NCBI GenBank assembly: GCA_016783065.1
Contig: JADHXI010000010.1
Span: 1-38,396, forward strand
Source: Desulfobacteraceae bacterium
Lineage (GTDB): Bacteria > Desulfobacterota > DSM-4660 > Desulfatiglandales > Desulfatiglandaceae
Length of the DNA stretch: 38,396 nt
Direction of reading: 5' to 3'
How positions within the stretch are numbered: the first letter of the stretch is position 1; every line of letters begins with the position of its first letter. Of the stretch, positions 24,269-32,625 are shown piece by piece. Both the position numbers and the translations under genes were made by a program. A model generated the notes under the pieces. It saw only the letters and a program-made list of their open reading frames with translations, searched no databases and was not told the DNA's origin.

Positions 24269-24453
24269 CCAGCGGGCATGTTGACCTGCCCATGGGTATC
24301 TGGCTGATCGTCTTCGGCTCCATCTCCGGAGACAACCTGGGGTCCGTGGCCCGGAGGGTCCTGCCCTTCCTGGCAATACTCATCTTTGACCTGATGCTCA
24401 TCACTTTCTGGCCGCCCCTGACCATGTGGCTGGCGGGAATTGTTGCCCGATAG
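24269..24453 (+). pseudogene. C-terminal relic of a TRAP transporter large permease (DctM-type)
   Basis: PAGMLTCP is read in one frame and continues after a one-base shift as MGIWLIVFGSISG, then VARRVLPFLAILIFDLMLIT and FWPPLTMWLAG, ending at TAG 24451-24453. This is the ending typical of TRAP DctM subunits (G-TPP-G segment and last two spans). No upstream part of the gene is present, and the only frame-intact piece is 53 codons long. Confidence 0.6.
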
Positions 24454-24604
24454 TGCCCTTGTCTCTCACCGCCCCATAGCACTTGGCTTTCTGGTATGGG
24501 ATAGAACCGGGGCGGTTTTTTCCGAAAAGCAGTTGCGGACTTTTTTTTATGATGATAGCCTTGCGCGCTTTAATGCTTCTGAAAATCGACAAGGAGGAAA
24601 CACA
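24454..24604. other. Short non-coding gap before AsnA with a weak terminator-like hairpin
   Basis: AACCG-GGG-CGGTT followed by TTTT (24505-24521) is a small terminator-like hairpin on the plus strand. The ribosome binding site CAAGGAGGAAACACA for the next gene lies at 24590-24604. Nothing else is recognisable. Confidence 0.4.
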
Positions 24605-25735
24605 ATGACAGACAAGAAGGCAGACCTGGCCGGGCCCGGTATCGGTGATTATGACGAATTGGAGAAAACACTTCCCAATGACTACAGATCCCTGTTAGAC
24701 CCGAAGGACACCCAGAATGCCATCACTTCCGTCAAAAACTACATCGAGGAGAACCTCTGCAAGGAACTCAACCTCATGCGGGTCACGGTCCCCCTGATCG
24801 TGGATGTGGAAAGCGGCGTAAACGACTACCTGGACCGTGATGGTTCCCGTACGCCCGTCCAGTTCCACATCTCAAATGACAACGACAAACACCCCATCGA
24901 GGCCCAGGTGGTCCAGGCGGCCACAAAGTGGAAACGTATCGCACTAAAGCAGTTTGGGATGGGAGTTGGAGAGGGCCTCTATACCGACATGCGCGCCGTC
25001 AGAAAGGACTATTTCCTCGACCATGATCACAGCGCCTATGTGGACCAATGGGACTGGGAACTGGCAATAACCAGCGAACAACGCAACCTGGACTTTCTGA
25101 CCGGGGTGGTTGAAAAGCTCTGGAAGGTCATCAAGGGTGCGGAGGTCCACGCCCAGGAACTCTTTCCGCAGCTAAAAACAGATAAGTACCCGGATCTTCC
25201 CGATAAGCTCACCTTCATCCATGCGGAAGAAATCCTTGAAAAGTACCCGGATCTTCCGCGAAAACAGCGCGAGACCAGAATCATCCAAGAGTACCCCGCC
25301 ATCTTTATTTACGGGATCGGCTGGACCCTCGAGGATGGCTACCCCCATGAACTGAGGGCGCCGGATTACGATGACTGGGTAACGGAAACAAAGTCCAGGG
25401 ACGGGCGACCCATGCACGGGCTAAACGGCGATATCCTGGTTTGGAATCCCATTACAGAGCGCCGCCACGAACTCTCTTCCATGGGTATCCGTGTAAATGC
25501 AGAAACGCTCAAACAACAGCTTGAGATTACCGGTCAGCTTGATTTCCTCAAACTCCCCTATCACCAGGCCCTTTTGAACAACGAGGTTCCCCTCAGCATC
25601 GGGGGTGGCATCGGGCAGTCACGCACCTTTATGCTTCTCCTCAAGAAGGCCCATCTGGGGGAGGTGGAGGCGAGTGTGTGGCCGAAGGTGCTAAGAGAGA
25701 TGTGCGGGAGAAAAAATATCCACCTTATTGAGTGA
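24605..25735 (+). CDS. asnA: Aspartate-ammonia ligase (ammonia-dependent asparagine synthetase A)
   Basis: ATP-dependent amidation of aspartate by ammonia to asparagine, cytoplasmic; class II tRNA-synthetase-like fold. 376 residues, somewhat longer than the about 330 of E. coli AsnA. Family stretches visible are NLMRVTVPLIVDVESGVNDYL-type N-terminus, RDYF-like segment DYFLDHDHSAYVDQWDWE, NGDILVWNPI and, near the C-terminus, SIGGGIGQSRTFMLLL with the catalytic Arg. Extra length lies in the middle, where KYPDLP occurs twice (near residues 197 and 217). The start follows AAGGAGGAAACACA. It is monocistronic-looking, convergent with the HyuB gene, with a hairpin between them. Confidence 0.95.
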   Translation: MTDKKADLAGPGIGDYDELEKTLPNDYRSLLDPKDTQNAITSVKNYIEENLCKELNLMRVTVPLIVDVESGVNDYLDRDGSRTPVQFHISNDNDKHPIEAQVVQAATKWKRIALKQFGMGVGEGLYTDMRAVRKDYFLDHDHSAYVDQWDWELAITSEQRNLDFLTGVVEKLWKVIKGAEVHAQELFPQLKTDKYPDLPDKLTFIHAEEILEKYPDLPRKQRETRIIQEYPAIFIYGIGWTLEDGYPHELRAPDYDDWVTETKSRDGRPMHGLNGDILVWNPITERRHELSSMGIRVNAETLKQQLEITGQLDFLKLPYHQALLNNEVPLSIGGGIGQSRTFMLLLKKAHLGEVEASVWPKVLREMCGRKNIHLIE

Positions 25736-25768
25736 TTCCCTTATTGGGGGCCTTTCCTTCAGTGTTCC

Positions 25769-25803
25769 TTCTTGCTTTCCGCCCCCTCAGGGGAAAGCAA
25801 GAA
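25769..25803. terminator. Hairpin between convergent genes
   Basis: TTCTTGCTTTCC (25769-25780) pairs perfectly with GGAAAGCAAGAA (25792-25803), a 12-bp stem with an eleven-base loop. It sits between the stop codons of convergent AsnA and HyuB genes. No clear U-run follows on either strand, so termination is inferred from position. Confidence 0.6.
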
Positions 25804-25849
25804 AAGGCTCTGCGAACTTTGCTTCTCTGCGGTGAGACATATCCTTTGA

Positions 25850-27574
25850 TCACTCCTTCTTCAATGATGCCCGCAGCTTCTCCGTGGCGTCTCTATCAAC
25901 CTCAAAGGTCTCCGGATCAATCACCACCCCGTAGCTATCCCTGGCACCGGCAACACTCACATATCCGTTCTCCACATCCCCCTGTACCTTCTCCGGATCG
26001 CGCTCCAGGGGATCGCCATATCCGCCTCCACCGGCAGCATCCATAACGACCCTATCCCCCGGGTTTAACCGGGTCAGCCCATAAGGGTCCCCCTTTTTTC
26101 CATTCACCAGAAACCGGGCCTTTGCCCCATTACCGCCACCAGAGAGCCCTTCAGGCGGATAGCGATATCTCCCCGACTGGATGCCAAGATTGACAGGAGG
26201 GATCGGCGCATATTCGTCATCGGGGACCCTGAAGACCACCCGCCTTCCTTGACCTCCCATCATCTTGCCGGGTCCCCCGGAATCAGTGAGGATTTCCCTT
26301 TTTTCCACAATCAGCGGTGTGTCGCTCTCAAAGATCTCCACGGGAGTATTGGCACCGTTGGCGGGAAAAATATAATCATACGGGCCGTCATTACCGGAGC
26401 TGGCACCCATTCCACCCCCTCTGATGACCACCGCATGCCAAGGGTTTCCATCCTTCCGTCTCCCGTAAAAGACATTCATCGTGGCGGGCGTACCGCCGCT
26501 TCCTGCGATCACCCGGTCGGGCAGGCTCCCGGCCATGGCACGGTAAACGATTTCGGTCATGAAATGCCCGATCTGCATTCGCGCCGCAACCGCCGCCGGA
26601 AATCTGCAGTTCACCACGCTCCCTTCCGGCGCAGACATGCGCAGGGGCGCGGCGCACCCGTCATTGTTGGGTATGTCCGGGTCGAACATGCTCTTCATGG
26701 CCATAAACACATAGGCATAGGTAAAATTGAAAACCACATTCCCACCCCAGTCCACCTGAGGAGAAGAGCCCCCAAGGTCCACCTCGATATCGCTCCCGTC
26801 CACCTTGATCGCCACCTTGATCACGATATCCTCCTTGCCCTCCATCTGCTCCACGATCCCCTCCGCCGCATAAAGCCCGTCCGGGACCCCTGAAATGGAC
26901 TGGCGCATACTCTTTTCGGTGCGATTGATAACCTCATCGGCAAGGTCATCCAACCCGTCAAGCCCGTACTCCTCAAGCATCTGGCAGATCTTTTCCGCGC
27001 ACACATGATTGGCCGCAATCTGGGAACGGATATCGCCTGTCACCTCATCCGGTGTGCGGACATTCCAGCGGATCATCTCCATGACGCCCTCGTTGAGTAC
27101 CCCTCCGTCATAGAGCTTTACCAGGGGGATAAAGAGGCCATCTTCGAACACGTCCTGGTTGTCCGATGAGACCCGGCCCCCGATATCGGAGTGGTGGAAA
27201 ACGCAGGCGGTAAAGGCCGTCAATCTATCCTGAAAAAAAATGGGGCTCATCACACAGACATCGTTCAGGTGGCCTGCCAGTAACCAGGGATCGTTGGTTA
27301 TAAAAACATCCCCCGGCCGGTAGCCCTCCAGAGACAGCTTCCCGATGAGATCCTTGATCCCAAGGGCCATGGCACCGGATTGACCGGGGGTTGCAAATGT
27401 CCCCTGTGCAAGTTCTCTCCCCTTCCGATCCGTAAACATGCACGTGTAGTCGTGGGCATCCCGAAGCAGACTTGAAAATGCCGTCCGTGCCACCGCTCCG
27501 TCGGCCTCGTCCACGATGGAGATCAGCCTCCGCCAGAGGATCTCAAGGGTTACTGGATCAAACGCCTTCCCCAT
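25850..27574 (-). CDS. Hydantoinase B / oxoprolinase / acetone carboxylase alpha-type subunit (HyuB family)
   Basis: 574 residues matching HyuB over full length. The N-terminus is FDPVTLEILWRRLISIVDEA. Then come SLLRDAHDYTCMFTDRKGREL, GDVFITNDPWLLAGHLNDV and FHHSDIGGRVS, carrying the His/Asp residues expected around the metal site. A Gly-rich C-terminal region follows (GGGMGASSGNDGPYDYIFP, GGQGRRVVF) and ends GDRVVMDAAGGGGYGDPLERDP. With HyuA it forms an ATP-dependent hydrolase or carboxylase acting on hydantoins, 5-oxoproline, acetone or aromatic ketones. The substrate is not readable from sequence. It has a strong ribosome binding site (GGGAGGATAGAG). It is the second gene of the pair, but separated from HyuA by 448 bp of repeat-bearing DNA. 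Confidence 0.92.
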   Translation of the reverse strand: MGKAFDPVTLEILWRRLISIVDEADGAVARTAFSSLLRDAHDYTCMFTDRKGRELAQGTFATPGQSGAMALGIKDLIGKLSLEGYRPGDVFITNDPWLLAGHLNDVCVMSPIFFQDRLTAFTACVFHHSDIGGRVSSDNQDVFEDGLFIPLVKLYDGGVLNEGVMEMIRWNVRTPDEVTGDIRSQIAANHVCAEKICQMLEEYGLDGLDDLADEVINRTEKSMRQSISGVPDGLYAAEGIVEQMEGKEDIVIKVAIKVDGSDIEVDLGGSSPQVDWGGNVVFNFTYAYVFMAMKSMFDPDIPNNDGCAAPLRMSAPEGSVVNCRFPAAVAARMQIGHFMTEIVYRAMAGSLPDRVIAGSGGTPATMNVFYGRRKDGNPWHAVVIRGGGMGASSGNDGPYDYIFPANGANTPVEIFESDTPLIVEKREILTDSGGPGKMMGGQGRRVVFRVPDDEYAPIPPVNLGIQSGRYRYPPEGLSGGGNGAKARFLVNGKKGDPYGLTRLNPGDRVVMDAAGGGGYGDPLERDPEKVQGDVENGYVSVAGARDSYGVVIDPETFEVDRDATEKLRASLKKE

Positions 27575-28022
27575 CTCTATCCTCCCTATTCAAACCTCTT
27601 GTCCCTGTTCACGCTTCGTTATCTCATTTGTGTTCTATCCGGGGTTGAGACCCATTTCTCAACAAAGAATATCGAATGTCGAACAAGGAATAATGAATGC
27701 CGCAGGATTAAAGAACGCTTCCCGATAAAATTGCGATATCGTTAAATATAATTATCGGAGCTCCAAAATAACTGAGAAAGACAAAACACACGCGGCGGCA
27801 TCAAAATTTGAATCCTTGATTTATGAAAGCAACGGACCTCTGTGCATGCCTGTGGTAGAAATTAAAGCAGCAGCAAAAGATCACCAAAAACTTCATAGTT
27901 CGAAATTCCTTGTTCAAAATTCTGCGGTTCTATTTTCACATTCCTATGACAAATTGGCTGATCCAATTTCGGCTAATTTCATCAATCCCTTAGCCCTGTG
28001 ACGCTCGCCCTTCACCCCAAGC
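27575..28022. repeat. Gap between hyuA and hyuB with inverted period-7 arrays
   Basis: No credible gene is present. A left array at 27668-27702 (GAATATC, GAATGTC, GAACAAG, GAATAAT, GAATGCC) and a right array at 27897-27931 (AGTTCGA, AATTCCT, TGTTCAA, AATTCTG, CGGTTCT) are of opposite sense and share ATTCCTTGTTC when one is reversed. They bracket about 195 bp of AT-rich sequence. The insertion splits what is normally a tight gene pair. Confidence 0.7.
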
Positions 28023-30110
28023 CTACCCCAATTCCATCCACAAAAACCCAAACTCATCCACAGAAACCGAAGCATTTTCCCCAACGATCACGGTGGACTC
28101 CCTCTCCTCAACAATTGCAGGCCCCTGAAACCTGGCACCGGGAAAGAGCCTGTATCTGTCATACACCGTGAAAGGGATAAAATCCCCGGCAATGCCTGAA
28201 TAGGCCTTTCGCCGGCCTTTGACCGCATCCTGAACTGAGCCCTCTCCTCTTTCCGCCTTCGGAAGCTGTAACAGCCGTTCCGGTAGGGAGGCCCTCACTC
28301 TGAAATTTACAAACTCCACGGCGGATTCTGGATAGGTACGCCCATAGAGGTTTTTGTAGATTTCGTCAAAACGATTCCTCACGTCCTCTTTCTTGACGTC
28401 CGTAAAATCGGCCTCCGGAATCGGGATAGGGGTCTCGGAACCCTGCCCCACAAAGCGCACATCCACCGACCTCTCAAACCTGATCTCTTCGGTCGAGCCC
28501 CCCTTCTGGAGTGTCCTGGCGCCTTCCGCTTCCATCTCCCAGAAAATCCCCTCAATCTGTGCGAAATCAGCCTCCACCAGGGCAGCCTTGTGGCTCCTTA
28601 CCAGGTCAAATGCCCTGGGGGCGGTGAAAAAACCCAATGCCGAACCAACACCGGCATTTGGGGGAACGATAAGCCTGGATAATCCCAGTTTTTTGGCAAG
28701 GCCATAGGCATGGACCGGACCGGCTCCGCCAAATGCGATGAGGGTTGCGACCTTGGGATTGCCCCCCTTTTCGGCAATGTGGGTCTTTGCGGCCCCCGCC
28801 ATGGTCTCGTTAATCAGGTCGTGAATGCCCCATACGGCCTGTATGAATGGCACACCCAGGGGTTTTGCAATGCGTTCCTCAACCCCCTTCCGGGCAGCCT
28901 CTTTATCAAGCGTTATCTCTCCGCCCAGAAAATAATTCTCATCCAGATATCCCAGCAGGAGATCCGCGTCCGTAACCCCCGGATCCCTGCCCCCCCTGCC
29001 GTAACAGATGGGTCCCGGCTCCGCCCCGGAACTCTCGGGTCCCACCTGAAGGGTACCCATCTTGCTCACCTTGGCGATGCTTCCGCCCCCGGCCCCGATC
29101 TCCATGAGGTCCACCACCGGCACCTGAATGGTCAGACCGCTCCCCTTCATAAACCGCTGGACACGGCCCACCTCAAATGTGGGGACCACGCTCGCCATCC
29201 CCTTCTGGATCAGGCAGGACTTTGCAGTGGTTCCCCCCATGTCAAAACAGAACATCTCCGGGATATTAAAAAGCTTCCCGTAATACTGCCCCGAGATGAC
29301 CGCTGCCGTGGGTCCTGACTCGATAATCCTCACCGGGAACTCGGCGGCCGTTTCGACCGAGGTGATGCCGCCGCTTGAGAGCATGATAAAGAGCTTCCCT
29401 CTAGAGCCCATGGATTCAAGCCTTTTAGACAGCCTGGAAAGATACCGGCCCGTCAGGGGCTTTACATAGGCATTGGTGACGGTGGTGCTGGTTCTTTCAT
29501 ATTCTCTTATCTGTGGCAAGACCTCGTAGGAAATGGAGATGGAAATCTCCGGGAACTCCTTCTCTATGATAGCCTTTACCACAAGCTCATGATCCGGGTT
29601 CTCAAAGGAGTTGAGGAGACAGACCGCAATGGATTCAACACCCATGTGGATCAGTTCTTGGACCACGCCCCTTGCCGCCTCCCGATCAAGGGGCTTTATG
29701 ACCGACCCGTCACTCCTGACCCTCTCATCAACCTCCAGCCGAAACCTCCTGGGAACCAGCGGCTCGGGGAATTCCGCAAAGACATCATAGGGGGCATACC
29801 GGATCTCTCTGCCGAGTTCCAGGACATCTCTGAAACCCTTTGTGGTGATCAGGCCCGTCCGTGCGCCCTTTCTCTCTATAATGGAATTGATGACCAGGGT
29901 GGTCCCGTGGATGACCTCGTCCAGCTCCTTCACAAACCCCGGAACCGCCTTCTCCAGATCCCGTATCCCATTTTCCACCGCATCCGAAGGATCGCCGGGT
30001 GTGGTAAGACATTTGTTTATCCGTATGTCACCTGTCCGGTCATCCAGGAGGACAAAGTCGGTGAACGTGCCGCCGATGTCACACCCCAGACGATAATATC
30101 TTTCAGGCAT
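28023..30110 (-). CDS. Hydantoinase A / oxoprolinase / acetone carboxylase beta-type subunit (HyuA family)
   Basis: 695 residues. The N-terminal actin-like ATPase domain opens with LGCDIGGTFTDFVLLDD (phosphate-1 motif), then HGTTLVINSIIERKGARTGL. The middle hydantoinase A domain has FCFDMGGTTAKSCLI, GAGGGSIAKV and GPICYGRGG, and GGAGPVHAYGLAKKLG follows. The C-terminal domain ends with GPAIVEERESTVIVGENASV. ATP-dependent partner of HyuB, in which phosphorylation activates the substrate. The start is ATG 30110, preceded by GGAGG; an ATG six codons upstream is less favoured. It is the upstream member of the hyuAB pair and follows the DUF2156 gene by 36 bp. Confidence 0.92.
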   Translation of the reverse strand: MPERYYRLGCDIGGTFTDFVLLDDRTGDIRINKCLTTPGDPSDAVENGIRDLEKAVPGFVKELDEVIHGTTLVINSIIERKGARTGLITTKGFRDVLELGREIRYAPYDVFAEFPEPLVPRRFRLEVDERVRSDGSVIKPLDREAARGVVQELIHMGVESIAVCLLNSFENPDHELVVKAIIEKEFPEISISISYEVLPQIREYERTSTTVTNAYVKPLTGRYLSRLSKRLESMGSRGKLFIMLSSGGITSVETAAEFPVRIIESGPTAAVISGQYYGKLFNIPEMFCFDMGGTTAKSCLIQKGMASVVPTFEVGRVQRFMKGSGLTIQVPVVDLMEIGAGGGSIAKVSKMGTLQVGPESSGAEPGPICYGRGGRDPGVTDADLLLGYLDENYFLGGEITLDKEAARKGVEERIAKPLGVPFIQAVWGIHDLINETMAGAAKTHIAEKGGNPKVATLIAFGGAGPVHAYGLAKKLGLSRLIVPPNAGVGSALGFFTAPRAFDLVRSHKAALVEADFAQIEGIFWEMEAEGARTLQKGGSTEEIRFERSVDVRFVGQGSETPIPIPEADFTDVKKEDVRNRFDEIYKNLYGRTYPESAVEFVNFRVRASLPERLLQLPKAERGEGSVQDAVKGRRKAYSGIAGDFIPFTVYDRYRLFPGARFQGPAIVEERESTVIVGENASVSVDEFGFLWMELG

Positions 30111-30146
30111 CCATGCCTCCAAAAACAAAGCTCGCCCCTGGCCGCT

Positions 30147-31040
30147 TTATTCCTTGGGAATGAGGGTATACTTATTCACCATATGGTGGGGATGATAGGA
30201 TTCCTTGGCCCTTCTCAACCCTTCTATTCCCAGGTCCTGTTCCCGGTTTACATATTCCATAGGGGACCATGCATTCTTGCAAAAAAGCTGGTTTATGGCC
30301 ACATAGAGCCCCGGGATGTCTGGATTGGCCTTCTCGATGTGAATGACAGCGGTATTTGGATTAAGCGGCTCTCCCAAGGAAAATGCCTCGATTTCGGCGT
30401 TGATTTCAACAGCCCCGCCCCGATAGTCCAATTCCTCAAAATGGGTCAAGGCCTCACGGATGGCGTAATCTTCGGACAGGAGTTCAGGGCTTTCCACGCA
30501 TTCCCTCATTTGACACCACTTTTCCTGCATCCCCAAAAAACCCTCCACCAGTTCCCTATCCATCTCCCGATAGTTGAACGGGTAGTTCTTCAGGAACCGG
30601 TTCAGGTGGTTTTTTTTGCTGTGATACCTTCTCCCGGATAGCCCGATGAGATCCTGACCGTGGTAGACATAATCACTGTTGTCTCGATCAATAAGGGACT
30701 CATACCGATCATGATCCACATGGGCCTCGACAAAATCCTCGCTCGCCCTGCAGATCCTTACCGCTGGCGTCATCTGTTTGAGCTGTTCCGCAAGGGACTC
30801 CAGGGCCTTGGATTTGTTCCCGGGTCCAACAGGGGGCAGGCCAAACGGGGCGTCCGCCTCAGGTCTCAGGATAATAAGCAGGCAGTCCTCCCACTGGAGC
30901 CAAATGGGACGGTACTTATGCCGCCACATAAAGAGATTCGTAAAGGTCAGTTCAGAAGTCTCGGGAGGATCCTGGAGAAAGATGTGGTCAAAGGTCTCTT
31001 TATGTTGGATCTCGATAGGTTGGAAATCGTCTTGTACCAC
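30147..31040 (-). CDS. DUF2156 (phosphatidylglycerol lysyltransferase C-terminal-like, GNAT fold) protein
   Basis: 297 residues, soluble. The DUF2156 pattern is visible: SELTFTNLFMWRHKYRPIWL near the N-terminus, YVYHGQDLIGLSGRRYHSKKNHLNRF in the middle (with the lysines and arginines typical of this fold) and INQLFCKNAWSPMEYVNREQDLGIEGLRRAKESY at the end. The fold is that of the MprF soluble domain, which uses aminoacyl-tRNA. Stand-alone members are mostly uncharacterised, so an acyl or aminoacyl transferase is the best guess. The start is GTG 31040, with AGAGGAG just upstream. A terminator-like hairpin at 31071-31099 separates it from the gene before it. Confidence 0.88.
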   Translation of the reverse strand: MVQDDFQPIEIQHKETFDHIFLQDPPETSELTFTNLFMWRHKYRPIWLQWEDCLLIILRPEADAPFGLPPVGPGNKSKALESLAEQLKQMTPAVRICRASEDFVEAHVDHDRYESLIDRDNSDYVYHGQDLIGLSGRRYHSKKNHLNRFLKNYPFNYREMDRELVEGFLGMQEKWCQMRECVESPELLSEDYAIREALTHFEELDYRGGAVEINAEIEAFSLGEPLNPNTAVIHIEKANPDIPGLYVAINQLFCKNAWSPMEYVNREQDLGIEGLRRAKESYHPHHMVNKYTLIPKE

Positions 31041-31070
31041 ACATCTCCTCTTTGACTTGAAATAACGGGA

Positions 31071-31099
31071 TAAAAATGAAAAGGCTTCGGGCCCTTTTC
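31071..31099 (-). terminator. Rho-independent terminator candidate after the 31113-31985 gene
   Basis: On the minus strand GAAAAGGGC and GCCTTTTC pair with one bulged G around a CCGAA loop. ATTTTTA follows. It lies twelve or so bases after the stop at 31113, so the fumarase/unknown gene group probably ends here. Confidence 0.65.
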
Positions 31100-31112
31100 G
31101 GGGCTGGAACGC

Positions 31113-31985
31113 TTATCTTTTTTGCAGATAGTAGTCGTCCATTTCATTCAATTGATCAATGTACTCGCCTTGAAATTCAAACTTCGGATAATAGCCGATC
31201 TCCCTCTTCAAGGGCTCGATAAAGGGGACAATATCGATTCCATAGTCGTTCTTGCCCAGTTTATCCGCCTCATTGACAATCAAGAGACAATAGTAGGTAA
31301 CAAGCAGCCTCACCCGTTCTGAACGCCTGAACAGATAGGCCCTGCCGCCGATGGTATTTAGAAAATAGCCCGCATACTGATAGATCACCTTCATTGAAGG
31401 CCTGCGAGCTTCAGGGTCAGGACAACGGTGGCCCAAGGTGAGCCACCTGTAAAAAAGATTTAGATTGAACTCCATGCCAGCCTGCTCATTCACGACCACA
31501 TCCTTTATCAGACGGAGGTCTTTTCGGTCCAAGATGCGGAAAAAGAAAAATATATTCCGTACGATGATTCTGGGATCTATGCCTTCTCCGGCAGGGATTG
31601 GAGGCTCGGCAGACATCACCTTGATGATTTTTTTGAAACGATTGTAGCTGTTTTTTCCGGAATCCAGGTGTTTCACATATCTCTGCTCATCCAGGTAAGA
31701 AAAAAAATCAACCAGACCTTCTTCTATCTGGGCACAATAAGTTTCAGTGTAGGTACCATCAGGGTTGGTCTCCTCCTTAAATAGACTGTCCAGTGTCTCT
31801 TTTTCCACCTCAGGGACAGCTTGACGCTGCTCTGAAGGAGCCGTCTCACCCGGCGTATCCTTTCTTGCCTCCAACAGCTCTTCCGGTTCGCCTTTCATTT
31901 CTGAGTAAAGGTAGTAGCCCAGCCCGGCCAAGACCACAACCCCCAGTGCGACCAACAAGATGACGATTCGTTTATCTCTTGTCAT
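31113..31985 (-). CDS. Membrane-anchored protein of unknown function
   Basis: 290 residues. An N-terminal membrane helix (residues 7-27, IVILLVALGVVVLAGLGYYLY) is followed by a charged, Pro/Glu-rich linker (to about 60) and a mostly helical domain. Features include DFFSYLDEQRYV, a long FFFFRILDRKDLRLIKDVV helix, RWLTLGHRCPDPEARR and YYCLLIVNEADKLGKNDYG. I do not recognise a family. The predicted arrangement is a short cytoplasmic N-terminus, one span and a periplasmic domain. The start follows AAAGGAAG. It lies 70 bp downstream of the fumarase beta gene on the same strand and ends at a terminator, so it may be cotranscribed with fumarase, though no functional tie is evident. Confidence 0.8.
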   Translation of the reverse strand: MTRDKRIVILLVALGVVVLAGLGYYLYSEMKGEPEELLEARKDTPGETAPSEQRQAVPEVEKETLDSLFKEETNPDGTYTETYCAQIEEGLVDFFSYLDEQRYVKHLDSGKNSYNRFKKIIKVMSAEPPIPAGEGIDPRIIVRNIFFFFRILDRKDLRLIKDVVVNEQAGMEFNLNLFYRWLTLGHRCPDPEARRPSMKVIYQYAGYFLNTIGGRAYLFRRSERVRLLVTYYCLLIVNEADKLGKNDYGIDIVPFIEPLKREIGYYPKFEFQGEYIDQLNEMDDYYLQKR

Positions 31986-32055
31986 CGTTTTTCTTCCTTT
32001 GGGGAATCCTTTTCTTCATCTGGAATTGGGTTTCGGGGTCAGGACTTGAGGTTTG

Positions 32056-32613
32056 CTAAGCGATGCGATATTGCTTTTGACCCTCAACGTACAAGTCGTT
32101 GCCGTAGATATCGTTCACCACAACCACAGGCAACTTTTCCACCTTCAGCTCTCTGATGGCTTCGGGCCCCAGCTCGTCGTAGGCCACCACCCGCACCTCC
32201 TTGATGGCCCTTGCCATGAGTGCCCCGGCCCCCCCGATGGCGGCCATGTAAACGGCCTTGTGTTTGATCATGGCTTCTTTCACCTCTTGGGAACGCCGAC
32301 CTTTCCCGATCATCCCCTTGAGCCCCAGTTCAAGCAGCCTCGGGGCATAAGGATCCATCCGGTAGCTCGTCGTTGGCCCTGCCGCACCGATGACCTTGCC
32401 CGGCGGAGCTGGTGATGGCCCCACATAATAGATAATCTGGTCTTTGACAGGGATCGGAAGCTCCTTTCCTGCCTCGATCAGTTCCACCAGTCTCCGGTGA
32501 GCAGCATCCCTGGCGGTATAAAGAACCCCGCTGATGGTGACCCGGTCACCCGATTTTAGGGATGCTACATCTTCCCCGGAAAGGGGGGTCTCAAGATGGA
32601 ATACGTCATTCAC
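32056..32613 (-). CDS. Class I fumarate hydratase, beta subunit (or L-tartrate dehydratase beta)
   Basis: 185 residues forming the C-terminal (beta) part of iron-sulfur fumarases, which interconvert fumarate and malate. Family stretches: LKSGDRVTISGVLYTARDAAHRRL, YYVGPSPAPPGKVIGAAGPTTSYRMDPYAPRLLELGLKGMIGKG and YMAAIGGAGALMARAIKEV. The alpha gene lies twelve bases upstream. The same fold serves L(+)-tartrate dehydratase; fumarase is more likely in an organism that oxidises organic acids, but sequence alone does not decide. Confidence 0.93.
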   Translation of the reverse strand: MNDVFHLETPLSGEDVASLKSGDRVTISGVLYTARDAAHRRLVELIEAGKELPIPVKDQIIYYVGPSPAPPGKVIGAAGPTTSYRMDPYAPRLLELGLKGMIGKGRRSQEVKEAMIKHKAVYMAAIGGAGALMARAIKEVRVVAYDELGPEAIRELKVEKLPVVVVNDIYGNDLYVEGQKQYRIA

Positions 32614-32625
32614 GGTTTCCTCCTC

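Noticed and set aside
27816-28001. Possible 61-residue protein between hyuB and hyuA
   Set aside because: No ribosome binding site, runs through a repeat array, no recognisable sequence features.
29589-30641. Plus-strand open frame of 350 codons
   Set aside because: Antisense to hyuA and the DUF2156 gene, both of which are well supported.
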